Positions 17,661 through 27,000 of a stretch of 64,000 nt of DNA are shown piece by piece. The DNA is from Nocardia xishanensis NBRC 101358 (GTDB taxonomy: Bacteria > Actinomycetota > Actinomycetes > Mycobacteriales > Mycobacteriaceae). A model generated the notes under the pieces. It was not told the origin of the DNA. It ran no database searches and saw only the letters and a program-made list of their open reading frames with translations. Location: contig NZ_BDCF01000008.1 of assembly GCF_001613365.1 (NCBI RefSeq), positions 1 through 64,000 on the forward strand. The letters run 5' to 3'. Position 1 is the stretch's first letter, and every line of letters begins with the position of its first letter. The position numbers were made by a program, and so were the translations under genes.

Positions 17661-17725
17661 CCTCGGCCAGGCACTCGCCACTGCGCGACAGCGCAGCTGT
17701 TTCCGGTTCTGCGATAACCGTTTCC

Positions 17726-17764
17726 GGCGCGGCGGCTCCACCACCGAGGTGGGCTCGCCGCGCC
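17726..17764 (+). terminator. Hairpin before parB-like gene
   Basis: GGCGCGGCGGCTCCACC (17726-17742) pairs with GGTGGGCTCGCCGCGCC (17748-17764), 14 of 17 positions paired. It ends 22 bases before the TTG start, again directly upstream of a coding region. Confidence 0.5.
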
Positions 17765-17786
17765 CTTGTCTTGTGAGGAGCCTGTC

Positions 17787-19520
17787 TTGAGTCCGACCAC
17801 GCTCACCGTTGTCACCGACCCGAACACCGAACCCGCCACCGTCGAGACGGACGCGGCACAGCAACCCGCGCCCGAGGCGATCGACACCGATTCCGCCACC
17901 GCGGAGCCGACCGCGGCCGACGAGGAAGCGTTCGTGCCGCCGCCGGACGCCACGGCGAGCTACCTCGACCCGACGGAGTTGCAGATCGCGGAGAACGTGC
18001 GCAAGAGTTTCGACCTGGCCGATCACCCGGAGCAGGTCGCCACGATCGAACAGTTCGGTGTTCGGGCTCCGGTGCTGGCCGAGCGTGAACCCGACGGGTC
18101 GATCTGGGTGTATGAGGGTCAGGTCCGCACTCTCATCGCCCGCCACCTGGGATTGCCGATGATCCCGGTGTGGGTCACCGACGCGCCTACCGACCTCGAC
18201 CCCGCCGAGCGGCGCATCGCGCGCACTCTCGATCAGATCAATCTCAACGAACGCCGGATCCCGACCCCGGCCAGCGACCAGGCCGCCGGTATCGCCCTGA
18301 CGTTGGAGCTGGGCGCCTCAGCCAACCGGGTCGCCAAGGCGACGCAGCGCAAACCGGCCGAGGTCCGCAAGATCGCCGCGGTCGGCAAATCCGGCACCGC
18401 GAAGCGGCTGCTGGATGAGAACCAGTACAGCCTCGACCAGCTCGCGGTGATCGCCCACTACGAAAACCTCGGTGACACCGACGCCGTGCAGCAGCTCCTC
18501 GAGGTCTCCCGCTACTCGATCGACTGGACCGCCAGGCGGATCGCCGCCGAGCGCGCCGAAACCCGCGACCGGCTCCGAGAATCCCTGGCTTACGGGGCCT
18601 ACGGATTCGGGATCCTGACTCGCCACCCCGACACCAGCGGCAGCGAGCCCGCCTACGTCCCGGCCGCCGAACTGGCCACCGCCGCCGGTGATCCGGTGAC
18701 CGCCGAGCTGATCTACACCGACCCGACCCAGTGGGTGGTGTTCCTGGAGGTCGAGCGCGACGCCGAGTTCGTCGACCGCGAGTCCGGAGAATTCGTCGAC
18801 GCTGCCACCGTCGACTGGAGCACCCGCGGCAACCCGGAAGCCGAACCCGGCGATGGTTTGCGGCGCGCCGATACCATGGCTCGCCGCGACCGGTGGACGC
18901 CGGTGTACTACTTACCTTCCGACGAGCTCGAGCAGGCAGGGTTGGGCTTGCTCGTCGATGCGGTCGATCCCGACGACGAGGCTGCGGTCGCCGCGGCCGA
19001 GCAGGCCGCGGCCCAGCGTGAACAGGCACGCCAGGACCGGCGGCGGGTGATCGAACTCAACAAACGTGGAGCCGACTCCTATGAGCTGCGCGACGAGTTC
19101 CTGACCAAACTGGTCTCGGGTGCCCGCCCGCCGGCCGAGGCCGCGGTGTTCGTCGCCGAATCCTTGGCCCGCCGGATCGATTCGGCGGTGCTGCACAAGG
19201 TGACCAAGCTGTTGGGGATCGCCGGATCAGCCGACAAGCTCCTCGAGGCGATCCAGGCCGCCTCACCCAACCGGGCCTGGATGATCGTGCTCGCCATGCA
19301 GCTGGCCACCCACGAACTCGACGTCGACAAAAGCTTCTGGCGCATCGGGGAGGGATCGACCCGCCGCTACATGCGCTTCCTCGGCCAAGTCGGCGCTACA
19401 CGAGACTTCGCACTCTGTGACGTCGAACAGGCCGCCGCCGGCGAGATCGACTACCACGACATCGACATCGACACTCCACCGCGCCAAGCAGCCCGGAAGG
19501 AGACGAAATCCCGTGGCTGA
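17787..19520 (+). CDS. ParB-like nuclease/partition protein
   Basis: The 577-residue protein starts at TTG 17787, six bases after GAGGAG. An acidic, disordered N-terminus (about 1-58) precedes a ParB/Sulfiredoxin-fold domain. That domain reads PTELQIAENVRKSF, TIEQFGVRAPVLAER and EGQVRTLIARHLGLPMIPV, the last standing where GERRxRA is found in canonical ParB. A KorB-like helical HTH part follows (about 130-260). The long C-terminal region (260-577) is Ala/Glu-rich and is not found in chromosomal ParB. No parA was seen in the window. The loss of the double Arg in the CTP-binding box argues for a plasmid-type variant. It overlaps the next gene by eight bases. Confidence 0.7.
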   Translation: MSPTTLTVVTDPNTEPATVETDAAQQPAPEAIDTDSATAEPTAADEEAFVPPPDATASYLDPTELQIAENVRKSFDLADHPEQVATIEQFGVRAPVLAEREPDGSIWVYEGQVRTLIARHLGLPMIPVWVTDAPTDLDPAERRIARTLDQINLNERRIPTPASDQAAGIALTLELGASANRVAKATQRKPAEVRKIAAVGKSGTAKRLLDENQYSLDQLAVIAHYENLGDTDAVQQLLEVSRYSIDWTARRIAAERAETRDRLRESLAYGAYGFGILTRHPDTSGSEPAYVPAAELATAAGDPVTAELIYTDPTQWVVFLEVERDAEFVDRESGEFVDAATVDWSTRGNPEAEPGDGLRRADTMARRDRWTPVYYLPSDELEQAGLGLLVDAVDPDDEAAVAAAEQAAAQREQARQDRRRVIELNKRGADSYELRDEFLTKLVSGARPPAEAAVFVAESLARRIDSAVLHKVTKLLGIAGSADKLLEAIQAASPNRAWMIVLAMQLATHELDVDKSFWRIGEGSTRRYMRFLGQVGATRDFALCDVEQAAAGEIDYHDIDIDTPPRQAARKETKSRG

Positions 19521-20685
19521 CAACACCGACGATGCCCAACCGCCAACCGTCGATGAGGCGACCGCGAGTCCTGATACGCCCCGGGAGCGGGGCCCTGGGC
19601 CGCGGCTGCGGGTGGATGATCCCGGTGAGTTGATTGCGGCGCTGCCCGCGTTGATCGAGTTCGTACCCGAAAGATCGCTGGTGGCGGTCCTACTACGCAG
19701 GCCGACCGCACCCGGATCCGGCCCGACCATCGGTCCAGCCCTGCGATTCGATCTCGACCAGGACGGCGGCAAGCGCGGATTGGCGGCCGCAATCGCCTCC
19801 GCGGTCGCAGGCATCTGCGCCGCCGAGGACGCGACCGAAGTGCTCGCGGTGATCATCGATGACCGCATGCAAGCACCGCGCCGACCCCGCACACCAGGTG
19901 GCGCCAAGGCGTGGGGCGCGCTCATTGCCGCGTTCGCTCTGCACTTGGCAGATGACGAGGTGACGCTCACCGATGCGTGGGCAGTCCCAGTGATCCAGGC
20001 GCGCCAGCGGTGGTGGAGCCTGCTCGACACCGATCACCAAGGGACACTGCCGGACCCAACCACCTCGATGGTGACCTTCGCGTATGTACTCAACGGTCGC
20101 CCGATATACCGCACCCGCTCACAGCTGACCGACATGGTTGCCCATGACAGGGATTCAGCGCAGGAGGTAGCCGCGCACCTCGAAGACGCGGCGGGGTGCG
20201 ACCGCTACGTCGCGGCCATCCGACGCGCAGATCCCGATGGCTACCGTCGGCGCGCGCTCGAACGGGTGCTGTATCGGGTCGCCGATCTGGACTCCGGCGC
20301 CGTGCCCACCGCGCGACAGATGGCGGAACTGGCTGTGGTGCTGCGTGATCGGATGGTGCGCGATGCGTTGCTCGCGTTAGCGGTGGGCGAGCACGCCACT
20401 GTAGCCGAACAGCTGTGGGTGACCCTGGTCCAATCGCTGCCTGGCCACGACCGTGCCGAGGCCGCGGTACTCCTTGCCTACAGCGCCTACGTCCGCGGCG
20501 ATGGCCCCCTCGCCGGTATCGCCCTGGGCGCGGCGCTGGAGACGGACCCATCGCACTCGATGGCCATCCTGCTCGACACCGCCCTGCGCAGCGGAATGCG
20601 CCCGCAAGAGCTTCGGCGACTCGCCGACCACGGCCTCGGTATCGCCGGTCACCTGGGCGTCGATCTGGGGCCGATCCGCTGGTGA
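19513..20685 (+). CDS. DUF4192 domain protein
   Basis: The 390-residue protein starts at GTG 19513 with AAGGAG upstream and overlaps the ParB stop. It matches DUF4192: DDPGELIAALPALIEFVPERSLVAVLLRR at the start, LRFDLDQ, a WWSLLDTD..G.LPDP block, then helical repeats (DGPLAGIALGAALETDPSHS). Activity unknown. Co-transcription with parB-like and ssb genes suggests a role in replication or maintenance of the element. Confidence 0.7.
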   Translation: MADNTDDAQPPTVDEATASPDTPRERGPGPRLRVDDPGELIAALPALIEFVPERSLVAVLLRRPTAPGSGPTIGPALRFDLDQDGGKRGLAAAIASAVAGICAAEDATEVLAVIIDDRMQAPRRPRTPGGAKAWGALIAAFALHLADDEVTLTDAWAVPVIQARQRWWSLLDTDHQGTLPDPTTSMVTFAYVLNGRPIYRTRSQLTDMVAHDRDSAQEVAAHLEDAAGCDRYVAAIRRADPDGYRRRALERVLYRVADLDSGAVPTARQMAELAVVLRDRMVRDALLALAVGEHATVAEQLWVTLVQSLPGHDRAEAAVLLAYSAYVRGDGPLAGIALGAALETDPSHSMAILLDTALRSGMRPQELRRLADHGLGIAGHLGVDLGPIRW

Positions 20686-20799
20686 CCCGCGGGTGTGCAT
20701 CCTCACGACCTCGCCGGTGAGCGCCATCTCGCGGCACCGGCGACCAGCGACGTCCACCCGATTCCTGTTCTGGCCAACAACTCTCGAAGGAGCATGACC

Positions 20800-21306
20800 A
20801 TGGCTGCCGGAGATACGGCACTCACCGTGATCGGAAACTTGACTGGCGATCCCGAGCTGCGGTTCACCCCGGCTGGTGTGGCGGTCACCAATTTCACGGT
20901 GGCTTCCACGCCCAGGGTTTTCGACCGCACCACCGATGAGTGGAAGGACGGTGAGGCGCTGTTCCTGCCGTGCTCGGTGTGGCGGGAGGCCGCGGAGAAC
21001 CTGGCCGAATCGTTGACCCGCGGCGCGCGGGTGATCGTGTCCGGGCGGCTCAGGCAGCGAAGCTGGACCACCGACGACGGGCAGAAGCGTAGCACCGTCG
21101 AACTCGCCGTCGACGAGGTCGGGCCCTCACTGCGCTACGCCACCGCCAAGGTCCACCGCACCCCGAGGTCCACAGCGAACACCAACAGGCCCGCCGCCCA
21201 AGCCGAGAACTCCGCGCAGCTGGTCGGTGCCGGAGTCGGCGCGGACCAGAACCCGTGGGCCGCGGCCAGCGGCTGGGGTACCGGCGGTGACGAACCGGGG
21301 TTCTGA
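20800..21306 (+). CDS. ssb: Single-stranded DNA-binding protein
   Basis: The 168-residue protein has an OB-fold of SSB type (residues about 1-115): [48 protein letters not shown] and [17 protein letters not shown] low-complexity linker with [10 protein letters not shown] follows, ending GGDEPGF, which is the acidic hydrophobic tip used to bind partner proteins. ATG 20800 is chosen because GAAGGAG sits seven bases upstream; ATG 20794 is too close to it. Element-borne SSB probably protects DNA during transfer or replication. Confidence 0.88.
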   Translation: MAAGDTALTVIGNLTGDPELRFTPAGVAVTNFTVASTPRVFDRTTDEWKDGEALFLPCSVWREAAENLAESLTRGARVIVSGRLRQRSWTTDDGQKRSTVELAVDEVGPSLRYATAKVHRTPRSTANTNRPAAQAENSAQLVGAGVGADQNPWAAASGWGTGGDEPGF

Positions 21307-21665
21307 CCCCGGGGATGTGGTGAGCGGTGGGTGAGGGCTGACCGTCTGGTCGACTGCCCCGCCTCCTCGAGTGCTACCAGGGTGGGGCCCCGCCACGGCT
21401 CCGGGCCCGCGCCCGGACACCACCGAATTTCCCCGCGCGACGCCCCAGCCACCGGCACCTGTCGGTGCCGTGAGCGCCGGAAATTCGGTGCCGCCCGATG
21501 AGGCGCGTTCCCTCCCGCCGTGTCGGGACCCCACCCTGGTCGGCCGCACTCAGGCGGGTCAGCCGACCAGCCGCCCAGCCCCGTGCCGGGGTAGTTCGTG
21601 CCGATTTGGGCACGTGCGTCCTGGCGCGGGGCTGGCTCGTTTCCAACGACAGACAGGACCCGGTG
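21307..21665. repeat. Highly structured 360-bp intergenic region (nested inverted repeats)
   Basis: Four sets of inverted repeats are nested or tandem. ACCAGGGTGGGG (21377-21388) pairs with CCCCACCCTGGT (21529-21540). Inside it CACCGAATTTCC (21421-21432) pairs with GGAAATTCGGTG (21479-21490), and inside that CGGCACC pairs with GGTGCCG (21453-21470). Then CTGGTCGGC (21536-21544) pairs with GCCGACCAG (21562-21570). Further on GTGCC/GGCAC with a GATTTG loop (near 21600) lies inside a CCAGCCCCG/CGGGGCTGG pair. No coding reading is convincing. It could be a replication or transfer origin, or a structured RNA. Confidence 0.6.
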
Positions 21666-23237
21666 ATGACTGCTCCGACAACCACTCCCGACGTTGCTGC
21701 TACCGACGCTGTCCCGACTGTTTCCCCGTTCGCCGACGCGCTCGGCGAGATCGAGTACCTACTCGAGACCAACCCCGACAGGGCGCGTGAACGGTTCGCT
21801 GCCGTGCTCGCTTTGGCCTCCCCGCAGGAACGCCAGTTCCTCGACCGGGCTGCCGAAATCCTCACCCGCAACCCCTACAAGGTCTCTGCCCGCCAGCTGG
21901 GGTGGATGGCCAAGAGCCGACCCGAGTTGCGCGAGATGATCGTCGATCTCACCGCCGACTCCGACCCCGGTCTGAACTGCCCCGCGATGCCCGATCCTTC
22001 GCAGGTGTCGATCGAGGCCGCCGAATGGGTGCAACGCTCGATTCGCGAGCGTCGCAACCGTGACCGGCTCACCGCGACACCCTTGCCTGCCACCGACGCG
22101 GCGCGCCTCACACCGAAGGCCATCGCCTACCGACGCGCCCGCCGCGCCGTCGCTGGCGCGGTGAACCTGCGTCACCGCGACCGCGACCAACGCACCACCA
22201 AGCGCCGCCGACTCGGCGAGGCCGAGTTCGCCGCCTACGCCGCCGACCGTCTCTTCGCGATCGACACCGACACCGCCGCAGATCGCACGGTGCCCGTTCC
22301 CGACCCGCGCAAGCCCGCGCATCTGGTGTGGGCACACGTGCAAGCCGAGTTGTGGGATCGCAGCTACTTCCGTCACGTCGCCGAGTGCTACAGCGAGCGC
22401 GACCGTCACCTGCTCGCTCCCGAGTCCCTCCGGCCCGCGCGGGGCCAGACCCGCCAGGGCCAGCACTCCGCCCTCGATCAGGCCGCCCGCGCGTTCCTGC
22501 GCGAGCGCACGGCCGACGCCGGGATCATCGACGACCGCCGCGCGCGCCGCCGCCCTACGACCACCCTGCCGAGGATCAGCACGGCCGACCAGACGCGGTT
22601 CGCGAGCAAGCGGACCGGGCTCCCGGTCCCCAGCGACTATGACGAGTTTCGGCCCTACACCGACCTCGACGTCACCGAGAAGACCTGGCAGGGCTCGGGT
22701 CTGGACTACGACCTCGCGGCCATGACGCCCTACCTCGGGTGGCCGTGCATCGGCTGCTGGATCGACCGCCCCGCCACCGACCGGCGCGCCATCCACATCA
22801 GGGACGGACGCCGCGTCAGCGACGACGGGCTCTGCGATGTGTGCCGCGCCGACGGCCACCCCGGCATCCCGCCGCTGCCCACCCCGTGGGGGATGCAGGA
22901 GTTCGTCGAGTCCCGCTGCGCCTACATCGCCGCCACCCACCCCCAGCAGGTGCCCGCGCTCCTCGACCGCATCCGCGCCGCCGCTGCGACCACCGGACCG
23001 ACCTGGCGCATCATCACCCGCTGGATGGCGATGAACCTCGACCAGCCCACCGAACGACTGGCACCGCGGCGCGCTACGCGCCGTCGGCGGCCTGCCGCCC
23101 TCGGGGCCGGGCAACGGATCGGACGCTGCGACGCCTGCGCCCACCCCGGCATCGTGCACGCCGACAACTACTGCACCCAGTGCCGCATCGACCTCGGCAT
23201 CGCCACGGTGCGCGAACGCGCCACCAGCGCAGCCTGA
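21666..23237 (+). CDS. Stand-alone relative of the relaxase C-terminal region, zinc protein
   Basis: The 523-residue protein starts MTAPTTTPDV. Two blocks match the C-terminal part of the relaxase at 24017-30061. The first is a helical block (ERFAAVLALASPQERQFLDR..RNPYKVSARQLGWM). The second is the zinc block DYDLAAMTPYLGWPCIGCWIDR..DGLCDVCRADGHPGIP..ESRCAYIAA. Its end carries a further CDACAHPG..YCTQC site. The middle is basic (RRARRAVAGAVNLRHRDRD) and may bind DNA. It lacks relaxase and helicase motifs. A role beside the relaxase in transfer is inferred from shared domains and position. Confidence 0.55.
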   Translation: MTAPTTTPDVAATDAVPTVSPFADALGEIEYLLETNPDRARERFAAVLALASPQERQFLDRAAEILTRNPYKVSARQLGWMAKSRPELREMIVDLTADSDPGLNCPAMPDPSQVSIEAAEWVQRSIRERRNRDRLTATPLPATDAARLTPKAIAYRRARRAVAGAVNLRHRDRDQRTTKRRRLGEAEFAAYAADRLFAIDTDTAADRTVPVPDPRKPAHLVWAHVQAELWDRSYFRHVAECYSERDRHLLAPESLRPARGQTRQGQHSALDQAARAFLRERTADAGIIDDRRARRRPTTTLPRISTADQTRFASKRTGLPVPSDYDEFRPYTDLDVTEKTWQGSGLDYDLAAMTPYLGWPCIGCWIDRPATDRRAIHIRDGRRVSDDGLCDVCRADGHPGIPPLPTPWGMQEFVESRCAYIAATHPQQVPALLDRIRAAAATTGPTWRIITRWMAMNLDQPTERLAPRRATRRRRPAALGAGQRIGRCDACAHPGIVHADNYCTQCRIDLGIATVRERATSAA

Positions 23238-23260
23238 CCCACCCGCTTCACCATCCAGCT

Positions 23261-23298
23261 CCGGTCCGCCGCGGTGACTCGCTCCCGCGGCGGACCGG
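23261..23298 (+). terminator. Perfect hairpin
   Basis: CCGGTCCGCCGCGG (23261-23274) pairs perfectly with CCGCGGCGGACCGG (23285-23298) around a ten-base loop. It lies between two co-directional genes and 28 bases before the next start, the same placement as the hairpins at 8476, 10566 and 17726. Confidence 0.6.
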
Positions 23299-23325
23299 CC
23301 CACCACGACCTCTCCAGGAGTCCGC

Positions 23326-23712
23326 ATGCACCGTCCCCCGATGCTTCACGCACGCTTGGCTCTTCGCGCCGCCCGGCGATGGCTGACACCTGGACCCAGG
23401 CTGACCGTCACCGTCTTGCTCAACCAGGACCCCGACACGCTGTTCTCCGGCTACCTCCCCGGCGCGCGACTGATCCTCGCCTACCGCTACACCCTGCCTG
23501 CCGTGACCGCCGGAGAAGATCGGATGCTGCTCGAGCGAGTCTTCGCCGCGTTCAACGACCAGCCCGTCCACCCCGACGATCAGCTACACGCGGACGCCTG
23601 GGCAGCCAAGCGACTGCGATCGCTGTCGGTCGGCGACGTCGTCGCCATCGATGACCGCTACTACGCCTGCGCGCCGGTGGGCTGGATGTCGATCCCCGCT
23701 CCCGGCGTCTGA
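23326..23712 (+). CDS. Hypothetical protein
   Basis: The 128-residue protein starts at ATG 23326 after CCAGGAGTCCGC. A basic N-terminus (ARLALRAARRWL) precedes a beta-rich segment (RLTVTVLLNQD, ARLILAYRYTLPA) and a C-terminal RLRSLSVGDVVAIDDRYYACAPVGWMSI. This last motif is common in small actinobacterial plasmid proteins. No function can be assigned. It is the last gene before the relaxase. Confidence 0.45.
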   Translation: MHRPPMLHARLALRAARRWLTPGPRLTVTVLLNQDPDTLFSGYLPGARLILAYRYTLPAVTAGEDRMLLERVFAAFNDQPVHPDDQLHADAWAAKRLRSLSVGDVVAIDDRYYACAPVGWMSIPAPGV

Positions 23713-23727
23713 CCGATCCCGACGAGT

Positions 23728-23754
23728 ACCGGGACCACGCAACACGGTCCCGGT
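23728..23754 (+). terminator. Hairpin after small gene
   Basis: ACCGGGACC (23728-23736) pairs with GGTCCCGGT (23746-23754); the following CTCTCACC is pyrimidine-rich. It probably ends transcription from the 20.8-23.7 kb genes before the relaxase gene. Confidence 0.55.
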
Positions 23755-24016
23755 CTCTCACCATCACCCTCACCCCCCGAATCCCCCTTCTCATCCACGC
23801 ATTCCCAGCCGCTGCATCCCTCATCGCACCGCCCCATCCCAGCCCCTCCGCCACCCACCAATCACCCTTCCCTCCCCTCTCGCCCTCCTTTTCACAAGCA
23901 CACCTCTTGCATCCAGGGTAACGATTCGGTAACGACCAGCGGTTTCGGTGGATTGTCCGATATTTCGGTACGCCACAACCCTTGAGATAATTGCCGCGGG
24001 CGCGCTGGATGGGTTT
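23755..24016. other. Candidate oriT/leader upstream of the relaxase
   Basis: About 150 bases (23755-23900) are strongly pyrimidine-rich on this strand. Then come two direct copies of GGTAACGA (23917-23924, 23928-23935) with an 11-base period. Two copies of TTTCGGT (23943-23949, 23963-23969) follow with a 20-base period. The region is less GC-rich than its surroundings. MobF relaxases usually nick close to their own gene, so this is the best position for oriT. I see no nick site by homology; function is inferred from place and composition. Confidence 0.4.
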
Positions 24017-27000
24017 ATGACCGCGACGATTCATAAAGTCGTCGCAGGCAACGGCTTTCAGTATTACCTGCGAAATGTCGCCGCGAATGACGCTACCTCC
24101 CGCGGCCGTTCGAGCCTGTCGGACTATTACTCCGTTCATGGTGAGTCACCGGGACGCTGGCATGGCAGCGGACTGGCCGCGCTCGGCATCGATGTCGGTG
24201 CGGAAGTGACTGAAGCGCAGATGAAGTCGCTGTTCGGGTTGGGTCGCCATCCGAACGCCGAAGTGATCGAAGCCGCGGTCTATGACCGGCAGATCCACCT
24301 GGGTGCCAAGCACAAAGACGCTGCCCGCGCTGCCGACAATGCGTCACGTTTAGGGAATCCGTTTCGCGTTTATGCCGAGGTTTCCGCGTTCCGGAAACGC
24401 TGCGAACAAGCGTTCCGCGAACACAATACTGCGCACGGACGTGACCCAACCGCGGCAATTCCTGATGACGACCGTGCACGGATTCGCACGCATGTCGCGT
24501 TCGATATGTTCACCGACGAGTACGGACGCGCACCATTGGATGCGCGGGAGTTGTCGGGGTGGATCGCGAAGAACTCGCGCCCACCCGCCACCGCGGTCGC
24601 GGGTTTCGACATCACCTTCTCTCCCGTCAAGTCCGTCTCGGCGCTGTGGGCGATCGCGCCGCGGGAGGTGGCGGAGAAGATCGAGGCCGCCCACCACGCA
24701 GCGGTCTCCGATGCGTTGGCGTGGTTGGAGCAGCACGCGATCTTCACCCGGTTGGGCCGCAACGGGGTTCGGCAGGTCGATGTCGAGGGCATCGTCGCGG
24801 CCTGTTTCCTCCACCGCGAGTCGCGTTCGGGGGATCCGGATCTGCACACCCACGTGGTCATCGCCAACCGGGTGCGCACCCTGGATGGCCGGTGGCGCAC
24901 TCTCGACGGCGCTGGGCTGTATCAGGTGGTGGTGACGGTGTCGGAGATCTACAACACGAGGTTGGAACACCATCTCGAAACCACCGTCGGGGTGGAGTTC
25001 GCTGCCCGCCCCGACACCGACCCCACGAAACGCCCGATCCGCGAAATCCTCGGCATCCCCGTGGCGTTGATCGAGCGCTGGTCACAGCGCGAGGCCGCGC
25101 TCAAGGCACGGTTGGGTGAGCTGGCCGCGGAGTTCCAAGCCCGGTTCGGGCGTGAACCGGTGCCGATCGAGATGTACAACCTGGCCCAGCGCGCCACCCT
25201 CGAAACCCGCCCCGCCAAACACTCGCTGCGCTCACGAGCCGAACAACGCGGCGCGTGGCGCACCGAAGCCGTCGGGCTGCTCGGCGGCCGGAACGCGCTT
25301 GCCGAGGTCGTCGCTCGTGCGTTGAATCCTTCTCGCGCGGCCCGGGTTGCGGTGTCGGCGGCGTGGATCAACAGCGTCGTGCAGCGGGTCCTCGAGGTGG
25401 TTTCCGAGCAGCGCTCGACCTGGCGGCACAGCAACATTCGCGCCGAAGTGGAACGACAGGTGCGCGGCCACATCACCCCGGGCGATTGGGAATGGGTCAC
25501 CGAAGCGGTCACTACCGAAGCTTTCTCACCGACCTACTCGATCGCGCGCGGTGACCCCGACCTCGCCGAACAACCCGAGCTGCGTGTCGTCCCACAGCCG
25601 CTGCGCCGCCGCGACGGCGCCAGCGTCCACACCCGCGCAGGCGCCCAGCTCTACACCACCGCCGCTATCTTGTCGGTGGAGCAGCAGCTGATAGAGCTGT
25701 CCATACAACCGGGTGGACGCCAACTCTCACCGCACACGATCACCGAGGCGGTGCGGGATTACAGCAGCGCCAATCCGGATCGGCCGCTGAACGCCGGACA
25801 AATCAGCGTTGTGGAGGGCTTCGCCACCTCGGGGTTGCGGGTGCATACCGCCAACGCTCCCGCGGGTTCGGGTAAGACGACCGCGATGCGGGTGCTCACC
25901 GACGCCTGGCACGCCAGCGGCGGGAAGGTCCTCGGAGTGGCGCCCACCGCTTCGGCCGCAGCCGTACTCGGGCGGTCGATCGGCGCACGCGTGGAGACCG
26001 CGGACAAGGTGCTGACCATCGTGAACCTGCACAGCCCGCGCCCGGACAACCCCGCGTTGGCGCGGGAGGTGCCGCCGCCGCTGCCGCAGTGGGTGCTCGA
26101 CATCGACCCCGACACGCTGGTGATCGTCGATGAGCACGTCAAGCTCGGCAATCTCAAACGCCTACGCCTGCTGCGATTCCTCACCGGGCGCGGGGCGACG
26201 ATCCGCTGCATCGGCGACGATCACCAGCTTCCGGCGATCGAAGCCGGCGGCGCCGATGCCGACATGGCAGCCGCCGCACCCGAACATTCGATGACCCTCA
26301 CCCATGTCGTGCGGTTCGCTTCCACCGGCGAAGCGACTGCCAGTTTGGGGCTGCGCGAGGGCGATCCGGCTGCGCTGGGCTGGTATCTGGACAACGGACG
26401 CGTGCACGCCGGACATCACGGCGCCACCCACGACGACACCTACACCGCATGGATGGCCGACCATCTCGCCGGGCTCGACACCATCATGCTCGCCCCCACC
26501 CACGAGGTCGTGACCGCGCTCAACGAACGAGCGCGCGCCGACCGGATCGCTCGCGAGGGTGCGGGTACCGGTGCAGAAGTTGTGCTCACCGACAGGCTGT
26601 GCGCGTCGGTCGGCGACACGATCCGCACCCGCCACAACGACGCACGACTGCGCCTCGGCGCCCACGATTGGGTGCGCAACGGTTACGCCTGGACCGTCAC
26701 CGCCGTCCACGACGACGGCAGTCTGACCGCCACGCACCTACGGTCCGGCGGTGAAACCGGTTCGAGTGTGCGGCTTCCCGCGTCGTATGTGCGCACGCAT
26801 GTGCGCCTCGGCTACGCGACAACGATCGATTCCGCGCAAGGAATCACCGCCGACACCTGCCACGTCGCGCTCACCGGATACGAATCCCGCCAACAGCTCT
26901 ACGTCGCACTCACCCGCGGCGTGCACGCCAACCACGCCTACGTTCCGACCGCACTGGACGGCTCCGAAGCCTCGTTCTGGAGCGAACCCGCGGTCTTTCC

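Noticed and set aside
21759..23327. Large minus-strand open frame of 522 codons
   Set aside because: It is the Gly/Val-rich antisense of the zinc protein at 21666, a common artefact in high-GC DNA.
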